DNA of 64,000 nt from Rhizobium lentis (GTDB taxonomy: Bacteria; Pseudomonadota; Alphaproteobacteria; Rhizobiales; Rhizobiaceae). Made by a program: the position numbers and the translations under genes. Below, in pieces: positions 8,307-17,364 of the stretch; position 1 is the first letter of the stretch; the number at the start of each line of letters is the position of its first letter. The notes under the pieces are model-generated. The model saw only the letters and a program-made list of their open reading frames with translations. It did no database searches and was not told the origin of the DNA. The stretch spans positions 248,001 through 312,000 of the forward strand of contig NZ_JACHBD010000002.1 in assembly GCF_014200175.1 (NCBI RefSeq). The letters run 5' to 3'.

Positions 8307-10259
8307 GTGCTTATGACCGACGCTAAACTCCACCCGAAATCGGTCGACGGCACCGAAGAGGACGGTGCCGAGAAGTCGCGCCCCGAGAAGGCATCGACTG
8401 TCGAGGCTCCGCCGCCAGATGCCATCGAACCCAGTTCGCAGCTCACGCCCGAGGAGGCCGAGCAGGCGCGCAAGCGATATTTGCTGAGGCGTTTCTGGAT
8501 CAGCGCCCGCCGCTACTGGGGCAGCAGTGGCGACAAGCTCGCGTGGCCGTGCTCGATCGGTCTGTTGATTATGATCTGCATGAATGTCGGCTTCCAATAT
8601 GGGATCAATCGCTGGAACCGCGGCATCTTCGACGCCATAGAGCGACACGACGCCGGCACAGTCTACTACCTGAGCGCGGTCTTCGTGCCGCTTGTGCTCG
8701 GAAGCGTCGCGCTTGTCACCGCGCAAGTCTATGTTCGCATGATGATCCAGCGCCGCTGGCGCTCCTGGCTGACGAAGGCGGTGATCACGCGCTGGCTGGC
8801 CAACGGTCGTTATTATCAGCTGAACCTCATCGGCGGCGACCACAAGAATCCTGAGGCGCGCATCTCGGAGGATTTGCGGATCGCTACCGAAGCGCCGGTG
8901 GACTTCATCGCCGGCGTCATCGCCGCCTTTCTCTCGGCTTCGACCTTCATCGTCGTGCTGTGGACGATCGGCGGAGCGCTCACGCTGCCGCTCGCCGGGT
9001 CGACCATCACCATTCCCGGTTTTCTCGTCGTAACTGCGGTGCTCTATGCCGTGATCACCTCAACCGTGATCGCCGTCATCGGCCGCCATTTCGTCCAGGT
9101 CTCGGAGCTCAAGAACCAGGTGGAAGCCGAGCTTCGCTATACGCTGACCCGTGTGCGCGAAAACGGTGAGAGCATTGCCTTGCTCGGCGGCGAGGACGAG
9201 GAGCGTAGCGACCTCGACAAGACATTTTCCAATGTGCTCAGGCAATGGGCGCTGCTTGCGCGCCAGCACATGCGTACGACCTTCGTCTCGCACGGATCGA
9301 TGCTGATTGCTCCTGTTGTGCCGCTCCTGCTATGCGCGCCGAAATTTCTCGCAGGCGGCATGACGCTTGGCGAGGTCATGCAGGCAGCCTCCGCCTTCGC
9401 CATCGTTCAGACGGCGTTCGGATGGCTGGTCGACAACTATCCGCGTCTTGCCGACTGGAACGCCTGCGCGCGACGCATCGCCTCGCTGATGATGTCGCTC
9501 GACGGCCTCGAGCGCGCCGAGCAGAGCGACGTTCTGGGACGCATCCGGCATGGTGAAAGCAAGGGCAATGCGATCCTGAACTTGAACGATCTCGCGGTGT
9601 CTCTCGACGACGGCACCGCGGTGGTCAAGGAAACCCAGGTCGAGATCGCGCCGGGCGAGCGGGTGCTCGTGGCCGGGGAATCCGGCTCGGGCAAGAGCAC
9701 GCTGGTGCGAGCCATCGCCGGTCTTTGGCCCTGGGGTCACGGCAGCGTCGATTTCCACGGCGACCGGCGCTTGTTCATGCTGCCGCAGCGGCCCTATATC
9801 CCGTCCGGGACTCTTCGGCGCGCGGTGGCCTATCCCCGTGCCGCCGAGAGCTGGACGCCGGAGGAAATCAAGGCGGCCCTTGCCAAGGTGGGGCTGGATT
9901 ATCTGAGCGAGAAGATCGAGGAAGAAGCGCCGTGGGACCAGATCCTGTCGGGTGGCGAAAAGCAGCGGCTCGCTTTCGCGCGGCTGCTGTTGCACACGCC
10001 GGATATCATCGTGCTCGACGAAGCGACCTCGGCACTCGACGAGAAGAGCCAGGACAGGATGATGGAGATGGTGATCGACGAATTGCCGACGGTGACCATC
10101 ATCAGCGTCGCGCATCGCGCCGAACTGGAAGCCTTTCACAGCCGCAAGATCACCTTGGAGCGGCGCGAGGGCGGCGCAAAGCTCGTCAGCGATATCGATC
10201 TCGTCCAGCGCAAGGGACGAAGAAACCTGATCCTGCGCGTCTTGGACAACCGCCGCTAA
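8307..10259 (+). CDS. ABC exporter half-transporter, SbmA/BacA-like membrane domain fused to an ATPase (YddA type)
   Basis: 650 aa. Residues about 50-390 form an ABC_membrane_2 (SbmA/BacA-related) domain with several hydrophobic helices; the C-terminus is an ABC ATPase with Walker A GESGSGKST, signature LSGGEKQRLA and Walker B DIIVLDEATSALDE. The family is annotated as vitamin B12/bleomycin/antimicrobial-peptide transporters; the substrate here is unknown. The N-terminal 50 residues are charged and cytoplasmic. Start is uncertain: GTG at 8307 or ATG two codons later, neither with a strong ribosome site. It converges with the MFS gene, overlapping it by 4 bases. Confidence 0.9.
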   Translation: MLMTDAKLHPKSVDGTEEDGAEKSRPEKASTVEAPPPDAIEPSSQLTPEEAEQARKRYLLRRFWISARRYWGSSGDKLAWPCSIGLLIMICMNVGFQYGINRWNRGIFDAIERHDAGTVYYLSAVFVPLVLGSVALVTAQVYVRMMIQRRWRSWLTKAVITRWLANGRYYQLNLIGGDHKNPEARISEDLRIATEAPVDFIAGVIAAFLSASTFIVVLWTIGGALTLPLAGSTITIPGFLVVTAVLYAVITSTVIAVIGRHFVQVSELKNQVEAELRYTLTRVRENGESIALLGGEDEERSDLDKTFSNVLRQWALLARQHMRTTFVSHGSMLIAPVVPLLLCAPKFLAGGMTLGEVMQAASAFAIVQTAFGWLVDNYPRLADWNACARRIASLMMSLDGLERAEQSDVLGRIRHGESKGNAILNLNDLAVSLDDGTAVVKETQVEIAPGERVLVAGESGSGKSTLVRAIAGLWPWGHGSVDFHGDRRLFMLPQRPYIPSGTLRRAVAYPRAAESWTPEEIKAALAKVGLDYLSEKIEEEAPWDQILSGGEKQRLAFARLLLHTPDIIVLDEATSALDEKSQDRMMEMVIDELPTVTIISVAHRAELEAFHSRKITLERREGGAKLVSDIDLVQRKGRRNLILRVLDNRR

Positions 10260-11746
10260 TGCGAGGCCGCCTCGCTTGTCACTGCCGGCTCATCGTGCGT
10301 CTGGCGGTGGCCGACGGGGATCAGCCAGGTGGTGAAGAAGGTCAGCACCGCGACGACGACCACGCCCCAGAAGCTCCAGTGCAGGGCCGCATCGAAGATG
10401 TTGCGGATATCAGGAACGGCGGCGAGCGCCGAGAGCCCGGTCGGCTGGTTCAGCGCATTGTGCAGAGCCGCCGCCGTCTCGCCGCTCGCATGGTGGCTGA
10501 TGCCGGCATTGAGGATGGCGCCGAGCACGGTGGCGCCGAGCGTATTGCCGAGGCTGCGGGCGAAGATGATCGAGGCCGTGGCGCTGCCGCGCATCGACCA
10601 TTCGACGCTGTCCTGCACCAGCACGATGCTGGTCAGGCTGATCAGGCCCATGCCGAAGCCCATGAAGAAGGAGCCGGCGCCCGCCAGAACCGGCGAGCTT
10701 TCCGGCGTCAGGAACAGCAGGAAACAGGCCCCGAACGGAAACATCAGGCTGCCGACGCGCAGCGTCCGGCGAATGCCGAAAGCCTTATAGAAGCGGCCGG
10801 AGAGCATCACCGCCAAGGGCCAGCCGACGATCAGCATGGTCAGCGTGAAGCCGGCGACAATGGGCGAGCGGCCGAGCACGCCCTGCACATAGATCGGCAG
10901 GATGGTGGAAAGCCCGATCAGCGCCATGCCGGCAAGCAGCGTCGCCGCATTGCTGGTGGCGATCAGCCGGCGGCTCCAGAGTGCGATCGAAATGATCGGC
11001 TCCGGCGCCCGCTTCTCCTGGGCGAGGAAGAGCAGCCCCGCGACCACGAAGACGGCAAAAAGTGTGAGCAGGATCCAGGCGCTGGCAGCCGTTTCAGTCA
11101 GCATGACGAGCAGCGCCACGATCGAGATCGAAAACAGCACCGATCCGAGGTAATCGATCCTTGTCTGCTTGTGCGCAACGTCCTCCTTCAGGAAGACCAT
11201 GAAGGCGATGATCGAGACGATGCCGATCGGCAGGTTGATCCAGAAGATCCAGGCCCAGGAAATATTGTCGACGATGATGCCGCCGGCGAGCGGCCCGACG
11301 ACCGCCGAGGTCGCCCAGACGGTCGCCATCGCCCCCTGCACCCGGCCGCGTTCCTCTAGCTTGAAGAGATCGCCGATAATGGTCATCGTCACCGGCTGTA
11401 TGGCGCCCGCACCCAGCCCCTGCAGCAGCCGGAACAGCACCAGCGACATCATCGACCAGGCAAAGCCGCAGAGCGCCGAGCCGGCGAGGAAGATGATAAT
11501 GCCGCCGATCAGCACCGGCTTGCGCCCGAAAATATCGGAAAGCTTGCCGTAGATGACAGTTGTCGTCGACTGCGCCAGCAGGAAGGCCGAAAACACCCAG
11601 CTGTAATAGGAAAAGCCGCCGAGCTGGCCGACGATGCGCGGCATCGCAGTCGCCACGATCGTCGCCTCGATGGCAACCATGAATGTCGCGACCATGATGG
11701 TCGCGACGACAAGCACGCGGTTCGAGCGATGCGCTGCATTCGACAT
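10256..11746 (-). CDS. MFS drug exporter, DHA2 (EmrB/QacA) family
   Basis: Predicted proton-driven efflux pump with about 14 membrane helices, 496 aa, the normal DHA2 size. Seen in the sequence: motif A-like GKLSDIFGRKPVL between helices 2 and 3, helix-4 LFRLLQGLGAGAIQP, and motif C GPLAGGIIVD in helix 5, a hallmark of exporters. It stands alone with no adjacent membrane-fusion protein, so it probably acts at the inner membrane only. No divergent regulator is present; a 12-bp palindrome CCGACGCGTCGG at 11869-11880 lies in its upstream region. Confidence 0.92.
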   Translation of the reverse strand: MSNAAHRSNRVLVVATIMVATFMVAIEATIVATAMPRIVGQLGGFSYYSWVFSAFLLAQSTTTVIYGKLSDIFGRKPVLIGGIIIFLAGSALCGFAWSMMSLVLFRLLQGLGAGAIQPVTMTIIGDLFKLEERGRVQGAMATVWATSAVVGPLAGGIIVDNISWAWIFWINLPIGIVSIIAFMVFLKEDVAHKQTRIDYLGSVLFSISIVALLVMLTETAASAWILLTLFAVFVVAGLLFLAQEKRAPEPIISIALWSRRLIATSNAATLLAGMALIGLSTILPIYVQGVLGRSPIVAGFTLTMLIVGWPLAVMLSGRFYKAFGIRRTLRVGSLMFPFGACFLLFLTPESSPVLAGAGSFFMGFGMGLISLTSIVLVQDSVEWSMRGSATASIIFARSLGNTLGATVLGAILNAGISHHASGETAAALHNALNQPTGLSALAAVPDIRNIFDAALHWSFWGVVVVAVLTFFTTWLIPVGHRQTHDEPAVTSEAASH

Positions 11747-11979
11747 GACGATCCTCTTCGGGTGCTCCGCGGACGCCGGAATAACGGCAGGCTGGCTGAG
11801 ATGTGGGGCGATGCGCCATGCGCGGGGTGTTTTTGTTTTACGACCTCAGCGACGAAGCGTAAAGCCATCCGACGCGTCGGCCATCATTTTTGCGTCGGTC
11901 CAGGCTGTGCACGATCCAAAGGAAAGCCCGGCGCTCTCCGCTCCGGGCCGTCATTTCAGAGGCGGGCGCCTTGCCCACC

Positions 11980-12336
11980 TCACCGCTGGCATGCCTCGCT
12001 GAGTGAACCGGTAGCGGCCGTGCAGCCTGGCACCTGCTGAAGATCCGGATTGACGCCGCCGGGATTAATCGTGCTGCGACCGGTGTTGAGATCGACGCCG
12101 CCAGTGCCGGTGGTGCTGCCGGTCATATCGGGATCGGTGCCGAAAGAGCCGGTGCCGGCCGAGCCCGTACCGGCGGATCCGGTACCGGCCGAACCCGGGC
12201 CCGAGCTCCCCGACCCACCGATGATAGGCGCCACGGAAAGCCGCCCATCGGAATTCGCGCCGCCGGTCGTCTGCGCCAGCGCCGAGCCGGCAAGACCGAT
12301 GGAAAGGAGGGATATTGCGACGAGTTTGCAGGACAT
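11980..12336 (-). CDS. Small secreted Gly/Ser/Thr-rich protein of unknown function
   Basis: 118 aa. A clear signal peptide (CKLVAISLLSIGLAGSALAQ) is followed by a low-complexity region with GSAGT repeated several times, then a short tail with two Cys (VPGCTAATGSLSEACQR). I place the start at the ATG at 12336 because GGAG lies 7-8 bases before it; an ATG four codons upstream is also in frame. I do not recognise a family; proteins of this kind are common in rhizobia. Transcribed away from the MFS gene's promoter region and probably monocistronic. Confidence 0.7.
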   Translation of the reverse strand: MSCKLVAISLLSIGLAGSALAQTTGGANSDGRLSVAPIIGGSGSSGPGSAGTGSAGTGSAGTGSFGTDPDMTGSTTGTGGVDLNTGRSTINPGGVNPDLQQVPGCTAATGSLSEACQR

Positions 12337-12544
12337 GATTTTCTCCATCCTTGTTGTCTCAAGGGGAGAACCTGCCCGGCGGCGGCATTGTTCCGTTTTC
12401 CATATATTGTATATGGCGCGCCGACGCGCGGCTATGCCTCTTTCCGTGGGCAACGCGGGCGTAAATGGCATTTGCGGCCGAATAAGACAAAGTCACGGCC
12501 TCCGCCACGGAACTCAACAAGGCGCTAGGCAGAATATTGGGGCA

Positions 12545-13081
12545 TCATTTGATAGCTGGCTTGAAATACCGCCTCAAAGCCTCATGGAGAAACAAGAAGG
12601 AGGACATGCCGATCATTCCACCAAACAGGCAGATCAGATAATACCTTTCAAACTCGAGATGGCCAATCAACTCCACCCCGCGTCGACATTTTGTACATGC
12701 GGGGAGTTCGGCCAGGCCATAGGCCGATAACGCAACAAGAGCGAGCCCAGCAAGCGCAAAGACGAACATCTTGGTGGTTGAAATCTTTGGTTTGGATTTG
12801 CGTTCGATCTGGCGCGAATGAATGAAATAGATTGCCAGAAATGCGGACGGAATTGCCGTCGCGAGTGAGGCCAACAGCATCGAAGCGGGCGTCCGGTCTA
12901 CGAGGATCGAGAAAACGTTCGCATACACGTAAGCCAAAATAGGGACGCAAAGGATCGAGGTCTCCGCGCTTTTCGGGCCAGGTTTATAAAACTCTTGGAA
13001 TACAAAGATGAAGTGGGATGCCAGTGCGGAGAGCGCTGGAAAAAGTGGGAATTCCCATTGTAAAATAAGCAACCTCAACAA
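12545..13081 (-). CDS. Hypothetical membrane protein, AT-richer than its neighbours
   Basis: 178 aa if begun at the TTG at 13081, with AAGGTAGG about a dozen bases upstream. Four hydrophobic segments are visible, near residues 13-30, 43-58, 67-85 and 104-125, plus one near 150-165. A CTKC pair sits before the last segment. I recognise no family. Base composition and codon use are clearly less GC-rich than flanking genes, and it lies between the Gly/Ser protein gene and tRNA-Thr, next to repeats. Acquired DNA is likely; expression is uncertain. Confidence 0.5.
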   Translation of the reverse strand: MLRLLILQWEFPLFPALSALASHFIFVFQEFYKPGPKSAETSILCVPILAYVYANVFSILVDRTPASMLLASLATAIPSAFLAIYFIHSRQIERKSKPKISTTKMFVFALAGLALVALSAYGLAELPACTKCRRGVELIGHLEFERYYLICLFGGMIGMSSFLFLHEALRRYFKPAIK

Positions 13082-13194
13082 TCTGAACCTACCTTAAAAG
13101 GGCGTGATGGGGAAATATAGCAGAGCGGATATATACCATGGCAAGCGTTGCAGGATGCTGAGTTCATAGTCGGCATGGAGGAGTATGCGCCAGC

Positions 13195-13420
13195 CCCCAG
13201 AGAGCCTCACCCTGAGGTGCCCCCCAGGGGCCTCGAAGGGCGAGGCGGGTGCGCCGACAGCAGCCGGATGAAAGGCGCAACCTTGTGGCGTGTCCTTCGA
13301 GGCTTCGCCTGCGGGCTGCACACCGTAGGATGAGGCCCGTCGGAGGGTGCCGCACCAAAGCCAGGAGAGCTCACCCCGAGGCGTCTCGAATGGCATCGAG
13401 ACTACCGTGCTTCGGCGCAC
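13195..13420. repeat. Palindromic intergenic repeat, second family; gap 13082-13456
   Basis: Contains modules CTCACCCTGAGGTGCC and CCTCGAAGGGCGAGGCGGG and their inverted counterparts (TCCTTCGAGGCTTCGCC, GGATGAGGCCC, CTCACCCCGAGGCG). Related modules recur at about 37.87-37.96 kb. This is a rhizobial intergenic repeat, not a gene; the open frames across it are artefacts of its GC-rich symmetry. Nothing else is seen between 13082 and the tRNA. Confidence 0.65.
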
Positions 13421-13456
13421 AGCACTTTTAGAAGATGTTGAAGACTGAGAAGAAAA

Positions 13457-13532
13457 TGGTGCCGCTTACGTGACTCGAACACGTGACCCCATCATTACGA
13501 ATGATGTGCTCTACCGACTGAGCTAAAGCGGC
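13457..13532 (-). tRNA. tRNA-Thr (anticodon CGT)
   Basis: 76 nt on the minus strand beginning GCCGCTTTAGCTCAGTCGG and ending in an encoded CCA. The acceptor stem GCCGCTT pairs with AAGCGGC; the anticodon stem CATCA/TGATG encloses the loop TTCGTAA, giving CGT. The T arm contains GTTCGAGTC. The 3' end faces the AT-richer stretch with the orphan membrane gene, the usual side for integration. Confidence 0.95.
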
Positions 13533-13654
13533 ATTTGGCGACCGAAGCGAGCGGCCTGCGATTTGCATGGCGCTGATACAGGCATTGTCCGAAGATTTCA
13601 AGCACCGTGTCATGCCTTTGGCAAAAAAGAGGGTAGGGGTGTGGAAGACCGCCT

Positions 13655-14614
13655 TCAGAGCGAAAGCCGGGCGCGGGCGGCCTTGTATTCCGCCTCCAGC
13701 CGGTCGACGAGTTTGGCCACCGGCTCGACGGCCTTCACGGCGCCGATGCCCTGGCCGCTGCCCCATATGTCCTTCCAGGCCTTGGCGCCGCCGGTCGCCT
13801 GTTCGAAATCCATCTTCGAAGGGTCGGCGACGGGCAGGTTGTCGGGGTCCATGCCGGCAGCGACGATCGAGGGCTTGAGATAGTTGCCGTGCACGCCGGT
13901 GAAATAGTTGGAATAGACGATGTCGGCCGCCGCACCCTCGACGATCGCCTGCTTGTAGGCGTCTGCGGCGCGCGCCTCTTCTGTGGCGATGAAGGGCGAG
14001 CCGATATAGGCCATGTCGGCGCCCATCGCCTCCGCAGCGAGAATGGCGCCGCCGGTGGAAATGGCACCGGCAAGCAGCAGTGGCCCGTCGAACCATTCCC
14101 GGATTTCCTGGACGAGCGCGAAAGGCGATAGCGTGCCGGCATGGCCGCCGGCGCCGGATGCCACCGCGATTAGCCCGTCGGCGCCCTTGCGGATCGCCGA
14201 ATGGGCGTGGCGGTTGTTGATGATGTCGTGCAGCACGATGCCGCCATAGGAATGCACGGCGGCATTGACCTCCGGCACTGCGCCGAGTGAGGAGATGACG
14301 ATAGGCACCTTGTATTTGACGCAGAGCGAGAGGTCATGCTCCAGCCGTTTGTTCGACATGTGGACGATCTGGTTGACGGCAAAGGGTGCTGCCGGCTTGT
14401 CCGGATGGGCGGCGTCGTGGCGGGCAAGCTCCTCGGTGATCTCGGCCAGCCATTCGTCGAGGTGGCTTTCCGGCCGGGCGTTCAGCGCCGGAAAGGCGCC
14501 GACGATGCCTGCCTTGCATTGCGCCAGCGTCAATGCCGGATGCGAGATGATGAAGAGCGGCGAGCCGATCACCGGCAGTCTGAGTTTGTCCTTGAGGATC
14601 GGGGGCAGGGCCAT
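13655..14614 (-). CDS. Nitronate monooxygenase (2-nitropropane dioxygenase family)
   Basis: FMN-dependent TIM-barrel oxidase of nitronates such as propionate 3-nitronate; 319 aa, typical. The opening LPVIGSPLFIISHP, the ASGAGGHAGT segment with the active-site-type His, GAISTGGAI and the phosphate-binding GADMAYIGSPFIATEEA are all family signatures. The longer DLSLCVKYKVPIV region fits the proteobacterial subgroup often located with fatty-acid or branched-chain catabolic genes. Its promoter region carries a 22-bp palindrome shared with the acyl-CoA dehydrogenase gene at 62.6 kb, suggesting common control. Confidence 0.92.
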   Translation of the reverse strand: MALPPILKDKLRLPVIGSPLFIISHPALTLAQCKAGIVGAFPALNARPESHLDEWLAEITEELARHDAAHPDKPAAPFAVNQIVHMSNKRLEHDLSLCVKYKVPIVISSLGAVPEVNAAVHSYGGIVLHDIINNRHAHSAIRKGADGLIAVASGAGGHAGTLSPFALVQEIREWFDGPLLLAGAISTGGAILAAEAMGADMAYIGSPFIATEEARAADAYKQAIVEGAAADIVYSNYFTGVHGNYLKPSIVAAGMDPDNLPVADPSKMDFEQATGGAKAWKDIWGSGQGIGAVKAVEPVAKLVDRLEAEYKAARARLSL

Positions 14615-14629
14615 GGTTCACCGCTCGCA

Positions 14630-14651
14630 TTGACGTTTACGAAAACGTCAA
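14630..14651. promoter_or_regulatory. 22-bp palindromic operator upstream of nitronate monooxygenase
   Basis: Arms TTGACGTTT and AAACGTCAA around ACGA, placed 16-37 bases before the start codon, where a bound protein would block transcription. The same palindrome, differing only at the centre, lies at 62554-62575. From memory it resembles operators of MerR-family LiuR-type regulators of branched-chain amino acid and acyl-CoA catabolism; this identity was not checked. Confidence 0.75.
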
Positions 14652-14740
14652 TCTCATAACAGAGAAGAAAAGCCGATAAAAGAGCGGCTGCCATGCCTTC
14701 GTCGATTTCAGCCCGATATATCAGGCGGAGAGAACGGATA

Positions 14741-14832
14741 ATGCATGTCGCCCGGAAGTGTGTAGGGACAACGACATGCATAAAAACAAAGAGCTAAAGC
14801 GCATTGCGTGAATCAAATTTGATGCGATGCGC
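14741..14832. repeat. Rhizobial intergenic repeat with two inverted repeats
   Basis: A perfect 10-bp inverted repeat ATGCATGTCG / CGACATGCAT spaced by 21 bases (14741-14781) is followed by a second dyad at 14799-14832: GCGCATTGC, a core ATCAAATTTGAT, then GCGATGCGC. I recall this composite (including the linking AAAAACAAAGA.CTAAAGCGC) as a widespread Rhizobiales intergenic repeat. The rest of gap 14652-14996 shows no gene. Confidence 0.6.
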
Positions 14833-14996
14833 ATTGGCGACGGCCCGCAAGCCCGTCAAGCCTGACGAATATCGCCGGAGATCAACGGCGGGCGGGCCGG
14901 CAAGGCTTGCGGTTTGCCGCGCTTGCCGCTACCGAATTTTGATGGAGAACGGCGGGGATTACGGTCCGACGCCGGGTTCAAGGTGAAGGACGTGAC

Positions 14997-16196
14997 GTGA
15001 GCGGATTAGAAACGGCCATCAGAACAGCGCTCGAAAATGCCGATCGCGACAATCCGGAAGTTCGAGCGAGGATCTACCAGTCGGCCCGCCAGGCGCTGGA
15101 AGCGGGCCTGCGCAAGCAGGATATTACCGATGCCGACGCCGTCGCCCACCACCGCCACCGCCTGGAAACCACCATTCATGCCATCGAAGGCGAAGAGCGC
15201 GACCGGCTCCACCCCCGCCAACGGCCGCCCGAGGTACCGGTGCCGCCGGTCGTCGAAATGCCGGCGCCGCCGGTTCATCGGGGCGAGGTGACCGATATCG
15301 GCAGCCTGATCGACAGTCCGGTGGCCGCGGGTGAGGCCCGCTCTCCCGAGGTGGTCATACACCGCAGCGACGAGTCGAGCCTCGACAACGTCCATGCCGG
15401 TAATGCCGATCATCTCGCAGCCGCCCCGGCCGGCGAGGAGCGGCTGACCCGCGGCGAACGTGCGACCAGCATGGATTTCCGCCCGGAGCGAGCGGCGGGC
15501 CGTCGCAAGCCGCGCAAGTTCTTTTCCCGGCTTCTCGTCTGGTGCGTGCTCTTGGCCTTCATCGGCATCGGCGCCTGGTGGGCCTATACGTCGGGCCTGC
15601 TTTTGACGGCGGCCGAGCGCGACACCAGCGTCGCCAATCCGCCGGCGAGCACCCAGCCGGAGGATTTCACCGGCAATGACGGCAACGCCGGCAATACCGC
15701 CACCCACACCGATCAGCCGGTCACCATCGATCCGCAGAACAGTTTTTCGGCCGACTGGATCCCGGTGTTCAAGCCTGACGAGGCCGACAAGATCAAAAGC
15801 GGCCCACGGGCCCGCACTGAAAACATCACCGAGAACGACGGCCCCGCCGTGCGCCTGATTTCCGAAAGCGGCGCGGCTGACGGTAATATCTCCGTCAGCG
15901 TCCCGGCCTCGGTGCTTCAGCAGCTTGCCGGCAAATCCTCGACCATCGCGCTTACGCTGCAATCGACCACCGACGAGCCGACGCAGGTGACGGTCGAATG
16001 CAATTTCCAATCGCTCGGCAATTGCGCCCGCCATCGCTTCAGCGTCACCCGCGAAAAGTCGGATGCGCTGCTGCAGGTGAAGTTCGACCGCTCGCTCGCC
16101 CCGAATTCGCCGGGCACGCTGACGATCAACAGCGATCTCGACGGCAAGGCACGCGGCATCAACCTCTTCGCCATCCGCATCCTGCCGGGGCAGTGA
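14997..16196 (+). CDS. Conserved single-pass membrane protein of unknown function
   Basis: 399 aa. An N-terminal alpha-helical segment (residues 1-65) and an acidic/Pro-rich linker precede one strong membrane helix at about residues 178-200 (LLVWCVLLAFIGIGAWWAY) preceded by RRKPRKF, so the first half is cytoplasmic and the last 190 residues periplasmic. The C-terminal half is beta-rich with two Cys (VECNFQSLGNC), suggestive of a carbohydrate-binding-like sandwich, but I do not recognise the family. GTG start with AAGG about 11 bases upstream. Converges with ppk2. Confidence 0.72.
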   Translation: MSGLETAIRTALENADRDNPEVRARIYQSARQALEAGLRKQDITDADAVAHHRHRLETTIHAIEGEERDRLHPRQRPPEVPVPPVVEMPAPPVHRGEVTDIGSLIDSPVAAGEARSPEVVIHRSDESSLDNVHAGNADHLAAAPAGEERLTRGERATSMDFRPERAAGRRKPRKFFSRLLVWCVLLAFIGIGAWWAYTSGLLLTAAERDTSVANPPASTQPEDFTGNDGNAGNTATHTDQPVTIDPQNSFSADWIPVFKPDEADKIKSGPRARTENITENDGPAVRLISESGAADGNISVSVPASVLQQLAGKSSTIALTLQSTTDEPTQVTVECNFQSLGNCARHRFSVTREKSDALLQVKFDRSLAPNSPGTLTINSDLDGKARGINLFAIRILPGQ

Positions 16197-16207
16197 CCGG
16201 CTTTTTT

Positions 16208-16241
16208 ACAGCGCCGCGTCTGAAGAGGCGCACGGCGCTGT
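16208..16241. terminator. Hairpin between convergent genes
   Basis: Perfect 9-bp arms ACAGCGCCG and CGGCGCTGT with a 16-base loop lie just after the stop of the one-TM protein gene and 31 bases beyond the ppk2 stop on the other strand. A T run precedes rather than follows the hairpin on the plus strand, so classical intrinsic termination is not clearly supported. Confidence 0.4.
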
Positions 16242-16272
16242 CCGGCAATTATGGCGCCGGGCGGCAGGCGAC

Positions 16273-17154
16273 CTATTTCAGGAACCCGGGGCCGGAGCCA
16301 ATGATCTCTTCGTCGACCTCGCCGAGCGCCGTTTTGTCCTTGCCCTCATAGTCCATCCTGTTCAGCATGTGACGGATGAGCTGCAGACGCGCACGCCGCT
16401 TGTCGTTGGCGCGGATGACGGTCCACGGCGCGAAATCCGTATGGGTTTCCTTCAGCATCCGATCGCGCTTTTCGCTGTAATCGCCCCATTTCGGAAGCGC
16501 CGCGATGTCCATCGACGAAAGCTTCCAGACCTTCAGCGGATCGTGCCTGCGGTCGTGGAACCGCTTGAGCTGCATCTCCCGGCCGATATCGAGATAGAAT
16601 TTGAAGAAAAAGATGCCCTCATGGGCGATGATCTTTTCGAGCTGCGGCGCCTGGTTGAGGAAACCTTCATATTGCTGCGGCGTGCAGAAACCCATGACCG
16701 GTTCGACGCCGGCACGGTTGTACCAGGAGCGGTCGAACAGCACGAACTCGCCCGCCGTCGGGAACTGCGCGACATAACGCTGGAAATACCATTGTCCCTG
16801 CTCGCGTTCGGTCGGCTTGGCGAGTGCGACGACGCGCGCAAGGCGTGGGTTCATATGCGCCGAGGAAGCCGAGATCGCGCCGCCCTTGCCGGCGGCGTCC
16901 CGCCCCTCGAACAGCGCCATCACCCGCTTGCCGGTCGCCTGCAGCCAGAACTGCACCTTGACGAGTTCCACCTGCAGTTTTTCCAGCTGCTCCAGATAGT
17001 CCTCCTCATTGAGTTTCTTCCTGTAGGGAAACGCGCCGGATTCCAGCGCATGTTCCTCCACCCAGTCCGGCAGAACCGGATCATCGACGTCGAAGACGCG
17101 CTTCTTGCCACGGATATCGAGCTCCACGGCCCTGCTTTCGAGATCCTCGCTCAT
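16273..17154 (-). CDS. ppk2: Polyphosphate kinase 2 (single-domain PPK2)
   Basis: Transfers phosphate between polyphosphate and nucleoside diphosphates or monophosphates. 293 aa from the ATG at 17154, which follows AGGAGGAGC. Seen: Walker [29 protein letters not shown], and the lid region [19 protein letters not shown]. Single-domain length places it with class I or class III enzymes that mostly make GTP/ATP; the exact class cannot be fixed by eye. It is divergent from the PhoR-like kinase gene and borders the phosphate regulon, which fits a role in phosphate storage. Confidence 0.93.
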   Translation of the reverse strand: MSEDLESRAVELDIRGKKRVFDVDDPVLPDWVEEHALESGAFPYRKKLNEEDYLEQLEKLQVELVKVQFWLQATGKRVMALFEGRDAAGKGGAISASSAHMNPRLARVVALAKPTEREQGQWYFQRYVAQFPTAGEFVLFDRSWYNRAGVEPVMGFCTPQQYEGFLNQAPQLEKIIAHEGIFFFKFYLDIGREMQLKRFHDRRHDPLKVWKLSSMDIAALPKWGDYSEKRDRMLKETHTDFAPWTVIRANDKRRARLQLIRHMLNRMDYEGKDKTALGEVDEEIIGSGPGFLK

Positions 17155-17364
17155 ATGCTCCTCCTGCGCTGGCGGCCATCTTGCTGCAGGCGAACATATT
17201 TGCCATTGAAAATCAAATCTTTCGCGGGCCGCCGGCAATATTTCTCAAGGCTTTTGCTGCGGTCTTTCGCTTCGGGCGCACCAGCCGAAAACTTCTGTCA
17301 TGAATTGCCGCTATCAGGCAGAGTTCCAATATAAAGAAAAACGAATCGACGCCGCGAGGCCCAC

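Noticed and set aside
11869..11880. 12-bp palindrome CCGACGCGTCGG upstream of the MFS gene
   Set aside because: Short GC-rich palindromes are frequent in this genome and no second copy or regulator supports it.
13082..13456. Several 60-100 codon frames on both strands
   Set aside because: They lie wholly in palindromic repeat DNA and have repeat-derived translations.
17295..17312. PHO box candidate between ppk2 and phoR
   Set aside because: One perfect half-site CTGTCAT, but the partner TGCCGCT matches poorly; not enough for a PhoB site.
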